Shown one piece after another: positions 37,801-48,481 of a stretch of DNA of 64,000 bases. Every line of letters begins with the position of its first letter. The first letter of the stretch is position 1. Below the pieces are notes generated by a model. The model ran no database searches and was not told the origin of the DNA. It was given only the letters and a program-made list of their open reading frames with translations. Source of the stretch: Cylindrodendrum hubeiense (lineage: Eukaryota > Ascomycota > Sordariomycetes > Hypocreales > Nectriaceae); the NCBI GenBank assembly GCA_014621425.1, contig JAANBB010000193.1, forward strand, positions 1 through 64,000, in the 5' to 3' direction. The position numbers and the translations under genes are program-made.

Positions 37801-37885
37801 CGGATCGATCGAACGATGTCGTGGAAGTGGTCGCAGACAGCGAAGCTATCTTCTGAAGCGCCTTTGCGCGGATGTCGCGGGTCAT
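31869..37885 (-). CDS. stt4: phosphatidylinositol 4-kinase, Stt4 type (type III alpha)
   Basis: Four exons on the minus strand: 37885-37694, 37639-36029, 35982-33451 and 33398-31869. The introns are 54, 46 and 52 bp, and the product is 1954 aa, close to yeast Stt4 at about 1900. The enzyme makes PI4P at the plasma membrane for signalling, actin and lipid transfer. The C-terminal kinase domain shows the ATP-binding lysine region near YMATFRIKKN, GDDCRQDVLALQMI, the catalytic loop FKDRHNGNIMID and the Mg-binding HIDFGFCFDIAPGG. It ends with the hydrophobic tail FQLLTNGIPY. The long helical N-terminal part matches the scaffold that binds Efr3/Ypp1-type partners in yeast. The start is the first ATG (MTRDIRAKALQK) of the opening exon. 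An Asn-Gly-Thr repeat sits between the lipid-kinase unique region and the kinase lobe. Confidence 0.95.
32691..32740 (-). repeat. 9-bp coding tandem repeat (Asn-Gly-Thr) in Stt4
   Basis: Five to six copies of a 9-bp unit (plus strand GTTGGTYCC) in phase with codons, encoding NGT repeats in the fourth Stt4 exon, before the kinase domain. Each NGT is also an N-glycosylation sequon by sequence, but the kinase is cytosolic, so glycosylation is not expected. Confidence 0.88.
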
Positions 37886-38276
37886 TTTGGCGGGTTGTGT
37901 GATGGATTCACGCAAGAAAGAAAAGAAATCAAAAGATGGAGCCCCAAAGGAGCGATGTCAACAATCTCATTTCTGGAGGTGAAGCTGCTGGTTGCGGCGG
38001 TATCGAAATGACGATTTCCTGATCCAGGAGTGAACCCCTGTCTTGGGCTTAGTCATCCGTAGCTACCCCAGCTACTGCCGGCCAGGCAAGGCTGCAAGCT
38101 TGACGCGTGCGTCGACCTCAGCTCTAGCCACAGCGACAAGGCACCTCCGACTCCATCGCCAACATCCACCGACATCAACCCTTGATTGCGACTCCATCTC
38201 CGCCTCGCATCACCAAAACCCCCCGCATCCACCAACCTCTTTCACGCCGCCGCACCGCCGCACCGAAACCGCAACG
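37886..38276. promoter_or_regulatory. divergent promoter of Stt4 and the proteasome subunit gene
   Basis: Only about 390 bp separate the two start codons, so both promoters must lie here. The last 170 bp before the proteasome gene are C-rich on the plus strand, typical of a leader. No TATA box is evident. Confidence 0.5.
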
Positions 38277-39119
38277 ATGGCTGCCATGTTCAGCCAGAAT
38301 CCCTTGATGAACGGGCCCAACTACTCGTTCTCGGATGCTCCCAAGACCAACCACGGTGAGCTGCGAGAGCATCGATTCAACCCGTAAGCGGCCCCCTCGG
38401 CCTTTGGCCCAACCCTTCTGACTCTGAGCAGCTACACCGACAACGGCGGCTCCACCCTTGCCATCGCCGGCGCCGACTTCACCATCATGGCCGGCGACAC
38501 CCGTCACACCAGCGGTTACAGCATCAACTCTCGCATGTCCCCCAAGGTCTTCAAGATCGGCGGCACCACTGCCTCCCAGGACGATGCCACGATAATCCTC
38601 TCCGTGTGCGGCTTCGCTGCCGATGGCGAGGCCCTCCGCGACCACCTCGACACCGTCTGCAAGATCTACCGTTACCGCCACGGCAAGGCCATGAGCGTCA
38701 ACGCCTGCGCAAAGCGACTCTCCACCATCCTCTACCAGAAGCGATTCTTCCCCTACTACTCGCATGCGATGCTCGGCGGTCTGGATGAGGAGGGCACGGG
38801 TGCCGTCTATTCCTACGACCCTGTGGGCAGCTACGAGCGAGAGCAGTGCCGAGCAGGTGGTGCTGCGGGCAGTCTTATCATGCCCTTCCTGGACAACCAG
38901 GTCAACTTCAAGAACCAGTACATCCCTGGCAGCGGAGAGGGTCACGAGCTGAAGGAGCGAGAGCGCCGCCCCCTCACCCGACTAGAGGTCGAGACTCTGG
39001 TCAAGGATGCGTTTGATGGCGCTGTGGAGCGTCACATTGAAGTCGGTGACGCCCTTCAAATCATCATCATCACAAAAGATGGCATTGAGGAGTCATACCT
39101 GCCCTTGAAGAAGGATTAG
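38277..39119 (+). CDS. pre7: 20S proteasome subunit beta-6 (Pre7)
   Basis: Two exons, 38277-38383 and 38432-39119, with a 48-bp intron, encode 264 aa. This is a non-catalytic beta-ring subunit of the 20S core particle in cytosol and nucleus. Diagnostic stretches are REHRFNPYTDNGGS, AGDTRHTSGYSINSR, QKRFFPYYSHAMLGGLDEEG, VYSYDPVGSYEREQCRAGGAA and MPFLDNQVNFKNQY, all near-identical in type to yeast Pre7. The Thr that is catalytic in beta-1, -2 and -5 is absent at the equivalent position, as expected for beta-6. Compared with yeast there is a small insert (GGTTASQDDA) after PKVFKI. A second in-frame ATG three codons on (MFSQNP) could also serve as the start. The neighbour on the other strand, Stt4, shares the promoter region but no pathway. 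Confidence 0.96.
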
Positions 39120-42074
39120 ATGAGGTAATGGAGCATGGATCAATGTATAACAGCAATTCGCTAGACGTCCAGGAATGAATGTGCCTTTTCCAATTTGCAA
39201 TTCCCTTCACACATTCCTGCCATCTCTCGAGGTACATGGTCGTCCCATCTTGTGATCTGGGTTGAGAACCCTTGTCCATTAGTCTCCCTAGCTCTGGTCA
39301 TCTCTTAGCCAAGTGAATGACAGGCAAGGGATTCGAGTCTAGCATCCGTCATGTACCCCTCTTCTGTTGAAATCTACTATAAACGCAGAAGGCCGATGTA
39401 TAGTAACTACGACACATCCAGGATGACTGTGGACGATCTAGCCCCCATGTATTTATATCATCGTATGAGTATTTCCAGTACAGCTATTTTCATGGTTCAT
39501 TCACAAAGTTAAAATGGTATTGGAATCAGATGGATGCATGGTGACGTACCTACCCTAGAGCGCGCCACCAACGCCAGTAACTTGCAACAGAAGACGGAGC
39601 GTTTCGTACACGATCCACATGAGGTCTCGAAGGAAATTTGTTCTACCACTGGCGAATTTGGGGGATATGGAAACCTCTGTCACCTAGTGGCCCGAGCTAT
39701 TGATGCTAGGACTTCATCACAAGATGTTGGATCAAAATACCACTCATCAACATTGACATTGGGTCTTAGCAGGACTAATTATTGGCAAATAAACATGAAA
39801 TAAAGCTCACTCACACCTCCTCAAAATAATCATAACAATGGTCTACATCAACTAACAGTATCGAACGATGGATCGCCTTATGAGGGATTGAGAATGTGGT
39901 CTGCAGCCATCTCGTTCACCACTCCTACGCTTCTTCCTAACCACCACAACGAGGAGCATTCTAGCGAGAGGGTCCTAGAATCTTTAGTCACGAGCTGGAA
40001 ATTTGAATAGAGTGGCGACCGAAGACAACGTTGCCACCGACCACGTTTCCAAGACGTCATCCCACAGTGGTGGGCAACCTCCACATCAGGGCTGTCAGGC
40101 GGGAACATCAAACCGGATATTTATTTGATCGTCGTAAGCATCTGCCCCCGTACCTGGCCCCACAAAACTCCAGTAGATGGTGATTGAAATAGAGGAACTT
40201 GTGATATAGCAGAAACCATGTGGTTGCGGGCTATTCAATGTATATTTTCGTAGCGCCCAGAAATGATTGGATTTATGCTATCACCTAACTTTGGTGGGCG
40301 CTGAAGCACCTCCCTGTATTATGCTGTATCTGATTCGACATCCTGCAGTGACCAAACTGGAGGCTTATGACAGTCAAAGGGGTAACTGCGACCTCCGCGA
40401 TAACCACATTAAATATTTTAAAGATACTAAAGATACTAAAAGCTTACTGCAGACAAGCCACGGTGCAGTACAGCGAGGCGGGATGAATCCCCCCCTTACA
40501 AAGCATGGTGCCCCCCTCATTGGACTTGATATCTTGTCACTGCAAGGCAAAGAGATATCATTTTGATTCAACATCACGCTACAGGTGACCACGGCATGAT
40601 GCGTGATTCGTATCCATCCCAAAACCGAACCGTCCAACCGCTTCTTACTGCGGGCGAGGCGGAATATGCAACCCTCTAAGGACGCTTCATGTGTCAGGCG
40701 GTCTATCAGCCCCTGTCGCCCGAAAACCCGGAAATTAATCACTATTGGTGCCTAAGAAGACGCCCCCGGAGCTCATGCTCCTGAATTACGAGGCGGGTGC
40801 AGCTGCATGAGAGCCAGGTCAGGGTATGGCCTGGACTGATCTAGCCCCCGACTGGAGGCGGGTGTCCTTGATCGGTTTGGCTCAGCCCTCGGTTGCGATT
40901 AAGGATGAAATACGTCCTGAAATCGATGACGACGGGATGCTGAATGTTCATCAAAGTATTTGCATGAATGTAACATGAATCGGACCATGAAATAATGACA
41001 CCCGTGGCCTTGGATATGACTGCGCAAAGACCTGTGACAGCCAACGGCGGAAAATGCCCGACCCAAGCACATTCAAAAAGAAAAGAACCGAGATAGAAAG
41101 CAGGACTGAAGATCAGAACGGTCATTGCAGCTTGCGGTACATGTAGATCTCCACCAGTGTGCAAACTGGAGCTCCGACAGCGTAGTGGTAGTTGTTCTGG
41201 AGCAAAGGGGCACCCCCACACGAGGCCGTTGCTTTTCCACGCCGGTCAATCAATGGTCTGCAACACAGATGTTAGCTACCCCACAGGGAAAACTCTGCGG
41301 GCTTGATACAGAGTTCAATGGTTGACATGCGCATGATGCATCAAGTTCTGGGATTTGTTCAGCGGAACTACTCCGCGGGTCGCCCTGTATCCGAGAGTGA
41401 TGTATTCTCCTACTTATATGACCGTAAGTACACTGAGAATAAGAAACTACGAGCGGGAAATCTTGATTAATACCTGTCATTTCATCTAATGGCGTAGACC
41501 TTACCGCGCCATTGGTTCCACCCTCGGTATTGATCTCTCGGGACCGAAGAGTCGACTACCCGCTTCACACTAGTTGAGCTGGTCATGGTAGGCACAATTG
41601 CAGGCAGCCGTGGCTCATGCATGTCAGTGCCGAGGCAAAACCAGCAGGATTACCATGGTCTTGGAACGGCAGACGTCTTGCCGTACATGCTAGTGGTCGA
41701 TCTAGTATTGGGGTTTTGAACTTACAAGAGTGACATCGCCACACATGCTCAGCCACAAACTGGTACCTGACTGCGCGCCACCTTTGAACTAATAGCATGT
41801 ACATCAATCTGCCATACGACCTGTGGCGGGGTTGCGGAGTCCATGTCCGGAGCTCATGTCCATCACATCGGTGTCCAGGTTTGTCCGCACGGCTTTGTTT
41901 CTGCGGATGTCATAGGCCTGCAAAGCGTGGTCGAGCGGAGTTGCGGAGTTTCCAAGGACTCGCCAGGGTCATTGTAGTTGCCTTGAACCCGACTTAAATC
42001 TAGAGGCCCCAATTGAATTTTATCGAATAAAATATCATACCGGCATCTGTAAGAATAAGCATAGCGAATTAACC
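39120..42074. other. gene-poor intergenic region
   Basis: About 2.95 kb, more AT-rich than the coding blocks. I see only small degenerate repeats (AAAGATACT doubled near 40,425-40,440) and scattered short open frames with no recognisable domain. No terminal inverted repeats, transposase-like frames, tRNA or rRNA were found by eye. Confidence 0.45.
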
Positions 42075-42865
42075 ATGGGCGGATCCCATATTCTGGTACT
42101 CGGGGGCACCGGTCCTGCGGGGATCTGCCTCTTACGGGAACTACTACACCGCGGACACCCCACCATTGCCTACGCGAGGAACCCGGCCAAGATCCCCGAT
42201 GATCTTTCGTCAAACCCACTTCTTCAGGTATAGCCATACCAGTGGAAAGGCTCTTCTAATTGTGGATGTGGCGCTGACCTGTCTTTGTTTAGGTCATCAA
42301 GGGTGACATGGTCGATCTCCCAAAGCTCTCGTCAGCCATCGCCCAGTCTAGCGCCATCATCTCGATGCTCGGCCCTAACTCGCTGCGGATGTCTGACCCC
42401 CGGCAGTTTGCCGATTTTTACTCCACGGGCATCTTTCCTCTCATGAGAGAGCACTCAGTAAGCCGCATCCTCGCCATGGGAACGGTATCAATCAGTGACC
42501 CGCAGGACAAAACCTCCTGGATTCGTTTGTTCTTGGTACTTCTGGTGCGGGTAGTTGCCGGGATGGCCTACAAGAACATCCTCAACGTGGCGAATGTGTT
42601 TGAGACGGAGGCTACCGGACTTGATTGGACCGTGTACAGAATTGCAGGAATACCTGGGGGCTGCGATGAAGCAAGTTGGCGCAAGGACAGAACGGATGGC
42701 GAGACGTTTGTGGGGTGGGTGGCACATAACGGCTGGTCTTCTCGGCAGAAGAGGGCTGCTTTGACAAGGTGGCTAGTCGACGCTGTCGAAGGGGGAGCAG
42801 ATGAGTGGATCGGAATGATGCCGGCCGTGAGTCGACTGGCGGGAAGTAAGAATAAAACGGATTGA
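42075..42865 (+). CDS. small NAD(P)-binding Rossmann protein (NmrA/atypical SDR-like)
   Basis: Two exons, 42075-42227 and 42293-42865, with a 65-bp intron, encode 241 aa. The N-terminus HILVLGGTGPAGICLLREL is a classic dinucleotide-binding beta-alpha-beta with GxxGxxG spacing, and AYARNPAKIP fits the second strand that often reads the NADP phosphate. VIKGDMVDL and the later SSAIISMLGPNS match the NmrA-like or NAD(P)H-binding atypical SDR fold. I see no YxxxK catalytic pair, so it may be an oxidoreductase of the isoflavone-reductase type, a redox sensor, or non-catalytic. A hydrophobic stretch in the middle (LFLVLLVRVVAGMA) is unusual for a soluble SDR and could form an amphipathic or membrane-associated helix. 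It sits alone in 9 kb of gene-poor sequence, so context gives no pathway. Confidence 0.8.
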
Positions 42866-45004
42866 CAGGGGGACTGTTGCGTGTTACTAACTCAATAGCG
42901 AGTCAATAGCGAGTTAATCCAACTCATAGCCTTACAGCAATGTGGCATAGTTCAATCTCATTTCCGGTAGATTTCCAAATTTCCAATTAGACCTCCGTAT
43001 TCCCTGGTTCCCCGACGTTTTAGCCACCCCTATCTAAGACAAAGGCACAACCCTACAAAAAACAACGAAGATCATGTCCAGTTGGGGCTAAAGGAGAAGT
43101 TTGACAGGCCCTTAGATATCTAATCATTTAGGCCGACCCGGGCCGGGCTCGAGGTCTGGATGGATTCTGGACCCTTCAGACACACTGGACCTTCGAGCTA
43201 GGCAGACTGGTTGAATTTGCCACCATGGAGAGAAGAAATGGGAGAGCTACACCTGTTGTGGGATGATGGGACCCTGAAAACCACATAATTGGGGACCGCC
43301 ACCGTACGCGTGGACCCCTAAAACTGATGGTGGAACCGAGGGAAACAAAACGGTGGCAACAAGGCAGACTGTTGACATGTGAAACTTATTTGACTATTAA
43401 CGGCCATAATGATTGGAGTGGAAGTGACAATCGCCATTAGACTCTCTACCTAGATGAAGACGGATGCATGGATGTACGTACAATTGGAATGGGGTTTGCC
43501 ACTTTGGCACGGCGGCTTTGGCCGGCGACGTTGGGAAATGCCTGTGATTCGCAAAGCCAGTCTCGGCAGGGTGAGCATCCGACTCATTCCTCATAGAGCA
43601 CAAGATCCGGTGCCCAACAGATTTATACACCGAGCCACGATGAGAGTTTGATAACTTGGTTCTCAGCCACAGGCCGGCTTGTGGGTGGACGAACCGGAAG
43701 CGCCTTGCCCTGAGCATGACTAGCAAGCTAACCGAAACATCCCGGTATCGCCAAATTTGGATATCAAATTTGCCACCGATGGGTAGATCCTGTGGCTGAG
43801 GAGTGAAAGGATGAAGCCTACTACGTAGTAGAACGGAGATTCTGGCTACGGGCGTGATGTCTACGGTACAAGCTAGCCAAGCTAAGGTGTATGACGAGGC
43901 AGGTAGCATTGGGATGGAGAGGAGTACTTGGACGGGCGGGTACGCTGCAGATTAATTCCCTGCTGGATTATTGGGGGTCCAAGAATTCAATCGAGAAATT
44001 CCCTGAGTGGCTGAAATGACGGTATGTGGCGTCGCAAGCGAGGAGTTTCAACTCGTACATTATTGGTGCTGGGGTTTCGGGCCTTCAACGTCGGGGGACT
44101 GCTGCGGCTTACACCGTTACACGTCGGCGTACCTTCGCTGATGACACAATGAGATGGTCGTAAGGGCCCCCCTCGCACTCACGAGCCAAAACAAAACCCC
44201 TGCCTTTGATTTCGGGTCGTGGCCAATGCGAGGAGCTGTGCGCACCCCGAAGTCCCCGTCAGCGTCAAACAAGGCCATTGGCAGCGTCAACATGTCGTCA
44301 TGGCGAGATGTTGGATGAGGAACAAGCGGGGCGTGATGTTCCCAAACGGCTAAGATCGGCGGGGGTGTCAAGACCCTTGCTGATGGGGGCATTTGCTTGA
44401 GTGACAACAGCGCCAATCCTGGCGGGCGGCGAATGGCTGCTCTATTGAGGTGCCAATCGGCTGGTTCCATGGAACGTGGCTGTACAGCGCTCTTTTGCTT
44501 CCCACATTCAGAACTGGTTTTAATCTTGTGCATCGCCTTCTTTGTTCGTTTGACCATCTTGGATCACCCCATCAGGCATCATTGGTAGTCCAAACCAGCT
44601 GTGCTGTTGAGCTACCAAGTATTTTTGTTAGAATGAGCCGGAGCTTTACGTCCGGGCCGGTGTAGATTCCAAGCCACCCTGGGCGTTCTAATTGGCCAAG
44701 CGGCGCCTCAAGGGGTCTTTTCCAGGGTCCAAGGGTCTCCTCCATGGCATGGCTTTGTGCTACGCTACTTAGTCCGAATGTAGTCATCGTACGACAGGGA
44801 CTCGGAGCGGGAACCGAGGGAGGTGACAGTGATTTGGGGAGATGACGCCAACGGATACAAACAATGGGCCATACAGAGGCGTAAAGCACAAACCACTGCG
44901 TCCGACGGATATCGGGGTGGTGCAGGATGCAAGGGGAGATGCGCCTGAGAAAGCATCGTGAAAGTGACAAATCCCATTGTGGGCCAGCCCTGGGCAGCAA
45001 AAGC

Positions 45005-45028
45005 CTGAGAGGCTGAGAGGCTGAGAGA
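45005..45028 (+). repeat. CTGAGAGG short tandem repeat
   Basis: Three copies of an 8-bp unit, the last with one change, in the gene-poor region. See rejected list for why I do not call it a riboswitch. Confidence 0.7.
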
Positions 45029-46040
45029 CCTGACGAATAAGCCAAGCAAGTCCCGACTGGGGATGTCCCCTCCAATGGCTCTAAAGGGACATTAGTGCCG
45101 CGCGGGAGGCTTGGGCCCCGGGCGCCTTAGCTGGAGCAAAGTGGTGGGTCAGTGGCGGGCGGGTGGAGAGGGTGTCGAGAAGCGGGAGGGATCGACGGGA
45201 AGGCCAGACGCCTCCTCCAAGTTTTGGGGCAGGAGACGTGAACACTAGGCTTCCGGAACTGTTGGCATCCAGTCTTGGAATGGGAGTAGAGGCAACGGGG
45301 CCTTGGGGTCTTGGGGAAGGGGGTTGATCGACGGCAGCGGCCCTACGTCCGGGGATGGCGTTTGGTTGAGGCTCTTGTAGCCGGGCCATGTGTGTGCGGT
45401 GACAAACGGTGGTCCGACCATCTGGACCTGGCTAAAAAGTCATGGACTGGCCTGGACCATCAAGATGGGCTAATGGCCTGGGACGACCGCTAAAGAACCG
45501 CCACGCTGGCATGAATATCTGCTTGCCTGTGGCGAGCAGACCCCGTACAGTAGTAGTGCCGATGTGCAATCGAGAACGTCGAGTCGCCCATCGGGCCGCC
45601 GAATTGACTTTCGGCCGTGTACTATGTACTGGCGGCTTGTCGCGTGTCGATCAGATCTCATGGACCTCCCTCCACTCTCCAGTGCCCCCTCGGTTATTCC
45701 CTGTTTTGCCAAGATCCCTGCTTGCTGCAGCTCAGAGCGGCAAGCCATCGCCTCGAGCCACTCGGTGGCGACGGATGCAGACAGGACCGGCAACTGAGGG
45801 ATTCGGCTGCGCGCTGCCGTAATTAGAGGATGGTTTAGTCCCGGCAGGATGGCACAGAGGTTGGACGAAGACGAATATGACAATTGCTAGTCTGCCTTGG
45901 ATGAGGTGGATGGTGTCGAGGTTACGAATGGGGGCTCTGAGGTCAAGCTGGCAGGGCCAAGTTACATCCCTGCTGCCTGCCTGGTTGTTGGCAGCGTCCA
46001 GTCTGGGGGAGTGTGCTTACTTTCGCAGCACGCATGGGAC

Positions 46041-46092
46041 ATACCTACCCGGTAGGTAGATACCTAGGTAGGTAGGTAAGGTAGGTACATAC
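46041..46092 (+). repeat. GGTA tetranucleotide repeat with palindromic ends
   Basis: About 50 bp of GGTA units, interrupted by TACC complements (ATACCTACCCGGTAGGTAGA), so part of it can fold back on itself. It lies in the gene-poor region upstream of the YTH gene. Confidence 0.75.
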
Positions 46093-48481
46093 ATGGGCAG
46101 CATGTCTGGTGTGAGTGCGAACCACGAAGCAGCATCAACTGAACACGGCAGTGATTCCAACCCGGCAACAACGCAGCGCATGGCCCGCCTGTACACCGGA
46201 CAAGCCAAGGAATTGGGAGAATCCGAGGATTTGAGACTTCTGGGACGCGATTGGCGCCAGCCCAACCCAACCAGCCCACGAGCCATAAGCCGGTGGCGAA
46301 ACCAGCTCAACTTTCACATACCTACCTCCACAGGTAGTAGTCCTTGGAGGTGGATGCACCCTTGTTTTCCGGAGCCCAGTTTAACGCCGTTCCCAAGGCG
46401 TTGCTCGAACTGCGGGTACCGCATCCTCGTGAGGCGCAAGGCAGGTAAGTTTCGGTACCTGCAACCTCCATTCCATTCCGCCACAGACAAGCCGGCCGCT
46501 GCAGCGCGGTCCTGGGAGGAATCAAGCAAACCTAGTCGGCAAGTGTGGCGAAGCATACGACTACACGCATGGAACGAACGGCATTGACTAAGTTACAAGA
46601 TCTGCTTCGGCTTGGAGACGGTGGCGCCGTGGACCCATTGACGAGTCGTGGACCGGGTCCGCCGGTCCGTCCAACTACGAACAAGCCCGCCCCGGCGCCA
46701 CCTGAGAAGCCACCGCGCTTCTTGTTTGGCCCATCTCATCACTGTCGACGTCCATCCATTGCTTCATATGTTTCTTGCAGTTGTCCACTGTCCGCGCCAC
46801 AGACACTTCCGTCTCACCCCTCGCACACCCCCCCGGTCCCTGGCGCGGTGCGTGGCTGTCTCTTCTTTCACGCCGTCCCTCTCCAAATCTCCCCTGTCTC
46901 GTCCCCCGTCAACGGACCCCCCGGTTCCTGATGAGCTGTGGCGACATATTGCCCTGGAGGAGCCACCCTCGTCTGACGGAGAGCTTGAGTTCTGATCTTG
47001 GTTGGGCCGAGTTGGTACTACTCTACTTTGCTTTCTAATTGGGTTCTCACTGTAGCCCATGTACTGTAGCCCATGTACTGTGCCATCCTCATCTTGTGAT
47101 CCTCCACCCTGCTTCACCCAATTCTCACCCGTGCTCTCCACCACCTCCACCTCCTCCTCCGCCACATCTACCAGACCCACGTCTACCACGCGGGCCCAAA
47201 ACCTCATACCTGCTGACCGGAGATCTTCCACCGTCCTTCCTCATCTTCCATGACACGGTGGTCCCAGATCCACGCCCCTCTGTCTCTGCCATCCGGCCTG
47301 GCCTCGAGCTCTCTGACTATCTATTCTCGCCCCCCATCTGCCTACCGCATGAGCCCTAAGCTGCAACCTCTTCTGTCTTCCGAAAGCCTAGACCCTTGGT
47401 CATTCACCCTGCCTAGTCCCATCGGCCCCTGCTTCGCATTGCCAGGCTGCATACTTGGTCATTGCCTCTCACAGGGCTTTTCTGCAAGACATGGGGTCAA
47501 TGAATGGTCTTATCCCCCGTTTCTACCCCTCCAACATTTCGGTAGCTCCATACTTCACTCCTCTTTTGCGTCCTGTCTCTAGAACACCTTGAGACTCACT
47601 CTAGAGCCTCGATCTTTTGCTCATCGACCGATTCGCATACCGGGTCCTTGGTCTTCTTCTGGTGTTAGAGCTCTGCGCTGTGCGTGGCTAACCACCGTCC
47701 AAGGGTCATTTATTCCCTCTTCAAAGTCCACCGTCTACGAAGGTCTGGCTCAGAACCTCGTTGAACCGGTGTCCCGAGCTCCCGTCCTGACCTCAAGGTT
47801 ACCCATGTTCTTGTTGCACTAAAGAGCACAGCGAAAAGTGTTCTGCTGCCACCCAAATTGCCCCTGGTAATTCCCCTCCATACCCTCGCAGTCTGGGCCC
47901 TCGTTACACCCTGGGTCGCCCATTCCCCCTCGAATCCCCCAGGCCCCCGCGGGGCATTAACTGCACAACTTCAGAGTGTCCCCCGGCGTTGCATTGGCGT
48001 CCCTGGCTCATTGCCATTTGTCTTGGAGTACGACTCACAACACACCGCATTACGTATCCAACGCACACATTCGTCAACAACTGCACCATTTCTCGTCTCT
48101 GACACGCAACCTGTCCGCTCTCTCGGCCCCGGACTTATTTAGCCCTACCCGCTCTCTTCCCGCTTCTAAGCTTCGACCAGTCACAGTTCAGCGAACAAGG
48201 GCTCGGTAGTTGCTTGTCTGAGAATACCTGTCCGCATGTGGCTCCCTCGTACATTAGAGACCAAAGAATTTTCTCCCTATTAACGACATCTTGGGTCCGG
48301 ATAACTTGGGTTGTTAATTTAAACTCTCTAGGGCATCGACACCTGTGAAAAAAGGTATGAGCCCGATCTCACATGCTTACTTCGCGGCTCGGCCTAGCTG
48401 CAAATGCCTGGATGCTGACCGCGACCGGCTTTATAGCAGGATAGTCCGTTTACTACCGGCCATTACAATTTGACAACTCAA

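Larger units (their letters stand above)
42866..48481. other. 5.6-kb gene-poor region, with pyrimidine-rich leader-like part before the YTH gene
   Basis: No supported coding region. From 42,866 to about 46,600 the sequence has mixed composition and short simple repeats. From about 46,650 to 48,470 the plus strand is strongly C/T-rich, which suggests a very long promoter/leader for the RRM+YTH gene at 48482. It contains many short ATG-initiated frames that could act as upstream ORFs if transcribed. Confidence 0.42.

Noticed and set aside
38175..38945. Minus-strand open frame of 256 codons opposite the proteasome subunit
   Set aside because: Shadow of Pre7; it crosses the real intron and has no domain.
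39325..39350. Possible tRNA T-loop (GATTCGAGTC)
   Set aside because: The flanking bases do not form a five-pair stem and there is no matching acceptor stem.
39120..42074. Decayed transposon in the AT-richer region
   Set aside because: No inverted or long direct repeats, no transposase or reverse-transcriptase motifs, and the AT bias is too mild for heavy RIP.
44940..45040. CTGAGA repeats with ACCTGA, resembling pieces of a TPP riboswitch
   Set aside because: The CTGAGA copies are just an 8-bp tandem repeat; the other conserved parts and the stems are missing and no thiamine gene follows.
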